Below are positions 58,784 to 64,000 of a DNA stretch of 64,000 nucleotides, one piece after another. Under the pieces are notes generated by a model. That model searched no databases. It had not been told where the DNA came from and worked only from the letters and a program-made list of their open reading frames with translations. Position 1 is the stretch's first letter, and every line of letters starts with the position of its first letter. Source of the stretch: Gammaproteobacteria bacterium (GTDB taxonomy: Bacteria; Pseudomonadota; Gammaproteobacteria; Pseudomonadales; Azotimanducaceae); the NCBI GenBank assembly GCA_002708765.1, contig PAPD01000018.1, positions 85,693-149,692 on the forward strand, in the 5' to 3' direction. Made by a program: the position numbers and the translations under genes.

Positions 58784-58992
58784 AAATCCTCCGTTGGCAG
58801 ATTCTATTCCAATAATTTACTTATTTTTCTTTATCGAATAAGCTTGCAGCTGATTAGCCGCTCACTTCAAGACAGAGTTCGATATTAACCCCAAATAAAT
58901 GACCAAGCCAAGAGAATTAATTAAAAATGACGAAAAACTTACTATCTTTCAATTAGTTATCTATTTTTAGTGTGTGCAACTAGTGACTAAGC

Positions 58993-59001
58993 TGTGGATA
59001 A
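58993..59001 (-). promoter_or_regulatory. DnaA box, exact
   Basis: TGTGGATAA on the plus strand is the exact complement of TTATCCACA, the strongest DnaA-binding consensus. It lies 210 bp upstream of dnaA. Confidence 0.8.
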
Positions 59002-59003
59002 CC

Positions 59004-59012
59004 TGTGTAGAA
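59004..59012 (-). promoter_or_regulatory. DnaA box, one mismatch
   Basis: TGTGTAGAA differs from TGTGNATAA at one position. It starts 11 bp from the exact box at 58993, one helical turn away, and has the same orientation. Confidence 0.45.
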
Positions 59013-59031
59013 TTTATCAAGGTAGGTTACA

Positions 59032-59040
59032 TGTGCATAA
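59032..59040 (-). promoter_or_regulatory. DnaA box, exact
   Basis: TGTGCATAA is the complement of TTATGCACA and fits TTATNCACA exactly. It has the same orientation as the box at 58993. Confidence 0.75.
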
Positions 59041-59229
59041 AAACGGAATTGATCCAAAAAATACGCACAGGAACTTCAATGTTTTTCTACCTTTTATAAA
59101 GAAGTTTTAAAAGCCATAACCTAATGATTTTTCTCCAATTTAACCAACTTCTAACAGATCAAGTCCCTATAATAACAATAGTAATAATAATTTTTTTAAA
59201 TAATTATTTAATATTATAGGCATACAAAT

Positions 59230-59259
59230 TTGACCTGAGGACTAGTGGTCATTTAGAAT
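59230..59259 (+). promoter_or_regulatory. putative sigma-70 promoter of rpmH
   Basis: TTGACC (59230-59235) and TAGAAT (59254-59259) are separated by 18 bp, and a start is expected near 59266. The segment also holds a TGACC/GGTCA dyad (59231-59235 and 59247-59251). Confidence 0.55.
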
Positions 59260-59290
59260 CGCCCCCGCCCCAACCAATCTAGAAAAAAAA

Positions 59291-59425
59291 ATGAAACGTA
59301 CTTTTCAACCTAGTGTTATAAAAAGAAAACGCACACACGGATTCAGAGCTCGTATGGCCACTAAATCCGGTAGACTTCTTCTGAATAGAAGACGGGCAAA
59401 GGGAAGAAAAAGATTATCTGCGTAA
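59291..59425 (+). CDS. rpmH: 50S ribosomal protein L34
   Basis: 44 residues, the standard L34 length. [20 protein letters not shown] at the start and [11 protein letters not shown] at the end are nearly invariant among proteobacteria. It is a basic structural protein of the large ribosomal subunit. It heads rpmH-rnpA-yidD-yidC-mnmE-mnmG. The ATG is preceded by an A-run without a strong Shine-Dalgarno. Confidence 0.98.
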   Translation: MKRTFQPSVIKRKRTHGFRARMATKSGRLLLNRRRAKGRKRLSA

Positions 59426-59487
59426 TAGAATAATACTGGCTATCATATAAGTTATGTTTTTCTAAAATATTCAGGCAAGCCGTTTTT

Positions 59488-59850
59488 ATGGCTAGGCAAC
59501 CTTTTTCAAAAGAACAAAAACTACTCTCATCAGCTCAATTTGATGCTGTTTTTAAGGGAAACAGGAACCCTGTTAAACTCAAAGAATTTTTATTTCTTAT
59601 GAAGCCTAACTCCATAGATACCAATAGACTTGGGATAGTAATAAGCAAAAAGAATATTCCTTTGTCTGTTCGACGCAATCGGATAAAACGTCAGATTAGA
59701 GAATGTTTCCGAACTATTCTTGACCCCGATCTTGGGATAGATATCGTTGTTCTGCCTAGACCTGCTGCCAATTTTGCTAAAGATAACTGGACTTTCTTAG
59801 AAAATGTCTTTTTATCTTTAAACAAACTTAAGAAGGAAGCCAAAAATTGA
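59488..59850 (+). CDS. rnpA: ribonuclease P protein component
   Basis: 120 residues. It forms RNase P with the M1 RNA and matures tRNA 5' ends. The RNA-binding signature lies at about 57-80 (NRLGIVISKKNIPLSVRRNRIKRQIR), with the conserved RNRIKR. It follows rpmH by 62 bp and overlaps yidD by 4 bp. Confidence 0.96.
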   Translation: MARQPFSKEQKLLSSAQFDAVFKGNRNPVKLKEFLFLMKPNSIDTNRLGIVISKKNIPLSVRRNRIKRQIRECFRTILDPDLGIDIVVLPRPAANFAKDNWTFLENVFLSLNKLKKEAKN

Positions 59851-60077
59851 GACACCTACTCTTACTAGCAATAAGAGGTTATCAATTAACCCTTTCATTT
59901 TTTCTAGGTAGACAATGCAGATATTATCCATCATGTTCGCATTATGCGTATGAGGCCATTGAAAACCATGGTGCTCGAAAGGGAGCATTTCTGTCAGCAA
60001 AGCGATTACTTAAGTGCCATCCTTTTTGTGAAGGAGGATATGATCCGGTACCAGAGTCAGAAGAGGTTCTTCAATAG
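59847..60077 (+). CDS. yidD: membrane protein insertion efficiency factor YidD
   Basis: 76 residues with a TTG start overlapping the rnpA stop. The family core RYYPSCSHYAYEAIENHGARKG (residues broken at 24-45) and LKCHPFCEGGYDPVP (about 55-69) is complete. YidD is an amphipathic peripheral inner-membrane protein that assists YidC-dependent insertion. yidC follows with no gap. Confidence 0.94.
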   Translation: MRHLLLLAIRGYQLTLSFFLGRQCRYYPSCSHYAYEAIENHGARKGAFLSAKRLLKCHPFCEGGYDPVPESEEVLQ

Positions 60078-61754
60078 ATGGATTTTCAAAGAGTTTTTAT
60101 TCTTCTTGGTCTGGCGGTAACTTCCTACCTATTAGTCCTAGAGTGGAATAATGACTATGGTCAAAGGAAAGATTCTCCAGACCCTAAAAAACCAGAAAAA
60201 CAGATTGTGGTTAATGAATCAAATGATACTCCTGAGCTTCAAACCCAAACAGACATAGACGGAATACCAGAAGTTTCAATTAGTGGGCCGGTGGTGAAAA
60301 CCGCCCCGATGCCAGAGGAAGATATTTCTCATAGGATAAATGTAAAAACAGACGTTCTGGACTTGGACATTGACTTATTGGGCGGAGATATAAAACGAAT
60401 AGCGTTGCCAAAATTTCCCGAAACTCTGGAAGATCCTGAAAAAGCTTTTGTGTTGATGGACTATCGAAACTCTTACGTCGCACAGAGTGGGCTGATAGGA
60501 GAAAACGGTACAGATAAAGATGGAACCCGCCCCAGATTCTATGCTGACAAAAAAGAATACTCCCTGGGATTTTCAGATGGTTTGCAAGTGGAGTTGGTTT
60601 ATGACCAGGAAGATGGTACAGAAATCAGAAAAATTTTTGGCTTTCGTAGAGGTGACTACCTAGTCGACATCGTTTATGAGATTAGGAATCGCACAGACGA
60701 ATTATGGTCAGGGGCTTTTTATGCGCAGCTAAAAAGGGATGGGCAAAAGCCGGTTGGTTCTGATGGAAACTTCATGGGAATGCAACCCTATGTTGGAGGA
60801 GCCACCAGGACAGAAGATGACATCTTCAAGAAGATAGATTTTGAAGACCTTGATAATCAAACCTATCGACTGACCCGTACGGAAGGTTATATGGCGATGG
60901 TCCAGCATTATTTCTTGACAGCGTGGGCGCCACCGAGCAGCGATACGAGGCAAAACTATTACGCTAGAAGATTAGGTTCGAAAGATATCTATTTGCTTGG
61001 CTACACTTCAGAACCAGTTTCTGTCGAAAGGGGAGAAGTAAAAAAAATATCAACGAGTTTCTATGCTGGGCCGAAGGATCAATATCGCCTTCAAGAAATA
61101 GCTACGGGCCTTGATCTAACAGTAGATTACGGTTTTTTGTGGTGGCTGTCTCAACCCTTATTCTACATGCTAACTTATATCCACGGGCTGGTCGGTAATT
61201 GGGGTTTGGCAATTATAGGTTTGACTTTGTTGGTAAAAATCCTCCTGTGGCCTTTGTCTGCTTCGGGTTACCGTTCTATGGCAAAAATGCGTAAGTTGAG
61301 TCCGGAAATGAACAGACTCAAAGAAAGACATGGAGATGATAGACAGGCATTTTCCCAGGCTATGATGGAGTTATATAAAAAGGAAGGGACCAATCCTCTG
61401 GGCGGATGTTTTCCGATATTGTTACAAATGCCCGTATTTCTCGCTCTCTATTGGACATTAATGGAAAGCGTAGAGTTAAGGCAGGCACCTTTTATTCTAT
61501 GGATAAAAGACTTGTCTGTTATGGATCCCTATTTTGTCTTACCTATACTGATGGGAATCACAATGTATTTAACACAGAGAATGCAACCTGAGCCACCAGA
61601 TCCGGTTCAGGCTGCCGTTTTTAAATACATGCCGATCATGTTTACATTTCTGTTTTTATGGTTTCCATCCGGGTTAGTACTATACTGGTTGATTAACAAT
61701 ATTCTGTCTATTCTCCAGCAGTGGTATGTCACCCGTCAGTTAGAAAAAACCTGA
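60078..61754 (+). CDS. yidC: membrane protein insertase YidC
   Basis: 558 residues of the Gram-negative YidC type. An N-terminal transmembrane helix (about 5-22), a large periplasmic domain (about 30-345) and the conserved core of five helices (about 360-550) are seen. The core has GNWGLAIIGLTLLVKILLWPLS with the hydrophilic-groove Arg just after it in SGYRSMAKM, and GTNPLGGCFPILLQMPVFLALYW. It inserts proteins with or without SecYEG. Confidence 0.97.
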   Translation: MDFQRVFILLGLAVTSYLLVLEWNNDYGQRKDSPDPKKPEKQIVVNESNDTPELQTQTDIDGIPEVSISGPVVKTAPMPEEDISHRINVKTDVLDLDIDLLGGDIKRIALPKFPETLEDPEKAFVLMDYRNSYVAQSGLIGENGTDKDGTRPRFYADKKEYSLGFSDGLQVELVYDQEDGTEIRKIFGFRRGDYLVDIVYEIRNRTDELWSGAFYAQLKRDGQKPVGSDGNFMGMQPYVGGATRTEDDIFKKIDFEDLDNQTYRLTRTEGYMAMVQHYFLTAWAPPSSDTRQNYYARRLGSKDIYLLGYTSEPVSVERGEVKKISTSFYAGPKDQYRLQEIATGLDLTVDYGFLWWLSQPLFYMLTYIHGLVGNWGLAIIGLTLLVKILLWPLSASGYRSMAKMRKLSPEMNRLKERHGDDRQAFSQAMMELYKKEGTNPLGGCFPILLQMPVFLALYWTLMESVELRQAPFILWIKDLSVMDPYFVLPILMGITMYLTQRMQPEPPDPVQAAVFKYMPIMFTFLFLWFPSGLVLYWLINNILSILQQWYVTRQLEKT

Positions 61755-61767
61755 GACGAACAGGACC

Positions 61768-63102
61768 ATGAGCTATAACCAGGATACGATCGCGGCTATA
61801 GCAACTCCTAATGGTAGGGGCGGGATAGGAGTTATTCGTGTTTCGGGCCCGGATTCCGTCCGAATTGGTTTGGGACTAACAAATAAAGTGCTAGAGCCGA
61901 GGGTAGCTACTTTTTCGAAATTTTTTGGAGAGGCTGATCAGGCCATTGATGAAGGACTACTAATTTACTTTAGAAAACCGCACTCTTTTACGGGCGAAGA
62001 TATTATAGAGCTGCAAGGCCATGGGGGCCGAGTTGTCATGGAGATGTTGCTTAAAAGAGTTATTCAGTTGGGAGCTCGACAAGCAAATCCTGGAGAATTT
62101 AGCCAGAGAGCTTTTTTAAACGACAAAATCGATTTGACACAAGCTGAGGCTATCGCAGATCTAATTGACAGTGCCAGTCAGGAGGCAGCGCTTGCTTCTG
62201 TCCGGTCACTTCAGGGAGAATTTTCGCAAAAGATCAATTCGTTACTCGATAAATTGATTCGGTTAAGGGTATTGATTGAGGCAGACCTTGACTTTCCCGA
62301 GGACGATATTGAGGTTTCAAACAACACACAATTTCAGCATCTAGCTAAAGAAATCCTCAGAGATTTAGATAATATTCTAGGAGGAGTTAGAGAAGGAGTT
62401 GCACTTTCGGAAGGGGTTGCGCTGGTACTGACAGGAAAACCCAATGCCGGAAAATCGAGCTTAATGAACGCCTTGTGTAAGTCCGATACTTCTATTGTAA
62501 CGGATATACCTGGTACCACTACGGATGTAGTAAAAGAGAATGCTGTTATAGCAGGCGTCCCATTTAGAATTATGGATACGGCTGGGATGAGAATGGCCGC
62601 AAATGAAATAGAAGCAGAAGGCCTTAAGAGAGCTTCTGCCGAAATCGACCGTTCTGACATAATTTTAAGGCTAGTTGACGTCAGTCAGATGGAGCCGCCT
62701 TATGAGGTCAGCCCGGAATTGAGAGCCGAGGACCCTCGTGAGATGATAGTTTGCAACAAGATTGATCTCGTAAAAGATTTGGAAATACCAGAGGATTATC
62801 TCACTATTTCCGCAAAAACTGGCGAAGGGTTGGATGAGCTAAAACAGAAATTGTCTGAAAAAGCAGGAATTAGCAGTGCCAGCGCTTTAACTTTTACAGC
62901 TAGAAGTAGGCATATCGAAGCTATTGAAGAAACTAGACTCCATATGTTGAAGGCATCTGAATTAATTGAAGCTCCCTCTTCGCCAGACTTGGTAGCTGAA
63001 GAGTTGAGATTATCCCAGAAAACATTGTCGAGGGTTACCGGTGCCTTCAGCTCGGATGACTTGCTTGGCGAAATTTTTCAAAATTTCTGCATCGGGAAGT
63101 AA
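61768..63102 (+). CDS. mnmE: tRNA modification GTPase MnmE
   Basis: 444 residues. With MnmG it makes 5-carboxymethylaminomethyluridine at the wobble base of certain tRNAs. The N-terminal tetrahydrofolate domain holds DTIAAIATPNGRGGIGVIR and GEDIIELQGHGG. The G domain has LTGKPNAGKSSLMNAL (about 221-236), DTAGMR and CNKIDLV. The protein ends FCIGK, the conserved C-terminal cysteine motif. Confidence 0.98.
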   Translation: MSYNQDTIAAIATPNGRGGIGVIRVSGPDSVRIGLGLTNKVLEPRVATFSKFFGEADQAIDEGLLIYFRKPHSFTGEDIIELQGHGGRVVMEMLLKRVIQLGARQANPGEFSQRAFLNDKIDLTQAEAIADLIDSASQEAALASVRSLQGEFSQKINSLLDKLIRLRVLIEADLDFPEDDIEVSNNTQFQHLAKEILRDLDNILGGVREGVALSEGVALVLTGKPNAGKSSLMNALCKSDTSIVTDIPGTTTDVVKENAVIAGVPFRIMDTAGMRMAANEIEAEGLKRASAEIDRSDIILRLVDVSQMEPPYEVSPELRAEDPREMIVCNKIDLVKDLEIPEDYLTISAKTGEGLDELKQKLSEKAGISSASALTFTARSRHIEAIEETRLHMLKASELIEAPSSPDLVAEELRLSQKTLSRVTGAFSSDDLLGEIFQNFCIGK

Positions 63103-63174
63103 AAAATGCTTTGCAGAAGCCCAATATTATAAGCGCTCGAGATATACTTCCGCTGAAACAAGTTAGAGAGGCTA

Positions 63175-64000
63175 ATGAAAGAGTTTGAAGTGATCGTTAT
63201 AGGAGGCGGACATGCTGGTACAGAGGCTGCACTGGCGTCAGCCCGTTCCGGGGCCAATACTCTTCTATTGACTCAGAATATAGAAACTATCGGACAGATG
63301 TCTTGTAATCCCGCTATTGGCGGGATAGGGAAGAGCCACCTTGTGAAAGAGGTTGATGCTCTTGGTGGCGCAATGGCCAAGGCTGCTGATAGGGCAGGAA
63401 TACACTGGAGAATACTAAATTCTAGAAAAGGTCCGGCAGTTCAGGCTACAAGAGCTCAGGCAGATAGAGCTATTTACAAAGCGGCCATTCGGGAAATAGT
63501 GGAAAAACAACCCCGGCTATCGATATTTCAACAGTCCGTTGAAGATATTCTTTTCAAAGGAGATAAAGTAGAAGCAGTTGTTACAGATATGGGGCTGGTT
63601 CTGAAGGCGAGAACCCTTGTACTTACAGTCGGTACTTTTCTTGGCGGAGTCATGCATGTTGGGTTAGATAAGCAACGAGGTGGCAGAATGGGCGACGCGG
63701 CTTCAACCCCTCTTGCAGAGAAGCTCCGGAAAATGGATTTTGGTGTCGATCGACTAAAGACTGGTACTCCGCCAAGAATAGACGGTAAGACAGTAAATTA
63801 TGGTGTGTTAGAAGAGCAACCGGGTGAAGAATCAAGGCCAACCATGTCTTTTCTGTCCAATCCCATAGATCACCCTGAACAGGTTTCATGTTTTATTGCG
63901 CACACTAATGAACGCACTCATGAGATCATAAAAAAGGGACTTGATCGATCACCGCTTTATACTGGCAAAATAGAAGGCGTAGGTCCCAGATATTGCCCTT
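63175..64000 (+). CDS. mnmG: tRNA uridine 5-carboxymethylaminomethyl synthesis enzyme MnmG, N-terminal part
   Basis: The first 275 residues are seen and the frame runs off the right edge. An FAD-binding motif [20 protein letters not shown] starts at residue 6; [20 protein letters not shown] (about 41-60), [16 protein letters not shown] (about 84-99), [13 protein letters not shown] and [12 protein letters not shown] (about 190-201) are all typical. It is the FAD partner of MnmE. The ATG at 63175 follows AGAGAGG. It is the last gene of the rpmH transcriptional direction in this window. Confidence 0.97.
   Translation, partial: MKEFEVIVIGGGHAGTEAALASARSGANTLLLTQNIETIGQMSCNPAIGGIGKSHLVKEVDALGGAMAKAADRAGIHWRILNSRKGPAVQATRAQADRAIYKAAIREIVEKQPRLSIFQQSVEDILFKGDKVEAVVTDMGLVLKARTLVLTVGTFLGGVMHVGLDKQRGGRMGDAASTPLAEKLRKMDFGVDRLKTGTPPRIDGKTVNYGVLEEQPGEESRPTMSFLSNPIDHPEQVSCFIAHTNERTHEIIKKGLDRSPLYTGKIEGVGPRYCP

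Larger units (their letters stand above)
58784..59290. other. chromosomal replication origin region (oriC), dnaA-rpmH spacer
   Basis: A 507-bp AT-rich gap between leftward dnaA and rightward rpmH. It holds two exact DnaA boxes (58993-59001 and 59032-59040), a one-mismatch box (59004-59012), and an extremely AT-rich stretch (59167-59219) next to the rpmH promoter. TAGTAATAATAAT near 59180 resembles DnaA-trio repeats. The position matches oriC of Pseudomonas, and gene orientation reverses here. Fewer boxes are visible than in E. coli oriC. Confidence 0.75.

Overview
The window is a gene-dense chromosomal segment of an AT-rich (about 40% GC by eye) gammaproteobacterium, probably an aquatic, genome-reduced relative of the Pseudomonas/OMG group. 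Gene order supports this: coxB-coxA-ctaG-coxC-DUF2909-surf1-ctaB-sco, sco/DUF2782/polA/engB/cytochrome c4/dsbA, hemCDXY beside argH, lptM-lysA-dapF-DUF484-xerC-yigB, tsaC-aroE-prlC, def-fmt-rsmB-trkA-trkH, and rpmH-rnpA-yidD-yidC-mnmE-mnmG facing dnaA-dnaN-recF-gyrB. No phage, insertion sequence, CRISPR array, tRNA or rRNA was found. Almost everything is core housekeeping.

Layout. 1-5042 is the only clearly accessory part: the 3' end of a Pseudomonas-type isocitrate lyase gene, a short-chain dehydrogenase, an acyl-CoA-dehydrogenase-like flavoprotein, a nitronate-monooxygenase-like protein, and a decayed beta-propeller glycosidase-like pseudogene abutting rpoD. 5043-15299 holds rpoD, cysQ, hslR, gshA, acpH, dsbB, hemB, trxA, rho and a flavin reductase. 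15304-27143 holds hemCDXY, argH, lptM, lysA, dapF, a DUF484 gene, xerC, yigB, thrC and glnK. 27518-37493 holds a divergent guaB, dsbA, cytochrome c4, engB, polA and oxidase assembly genes. 37490-41723 encodes a caa3-type cytochrome oxidase. 41874-52382 holds prlC, aroE, tsaC, def, fmt, rsmB, trkAH and gmhB. 52405-64000 is the replication origin neighbourhood: leftward dnaA-dnaN-recF-gyrB, rightward rpmH to mnmG, and between them a dnaA-rpmH gap with two exact DnaA boxes and an AT-rich stretch, where genes diverge as expected for oriC.

The most interesting non-coding signals are: (i) a sigma-54 promoter with two NtrC-like dyads 42 bp apart upstream of a glnK that lacks a neighbouring amtB; (ii) a two-hairpin small-RNA candidate with a T-tailed terminator between polA and engB, the position of Spot 42 in enterics; (iii) a degenerate tandem repeat of about 71 bp in an unusually long dnaN-recF spacer; (iv) a perfect 7-6-7 inverted repeat enclosing TATAAT upstream of argH; (v) a hairpin covering the ribosome-binding site of the SDR gene. 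The expected heme A synthase gene (ctaA) is missing from the oxidase cluster. I did not find a clearly new multi-gene system. Family assignments rest on motifs and synteny read by eye, without database searches.
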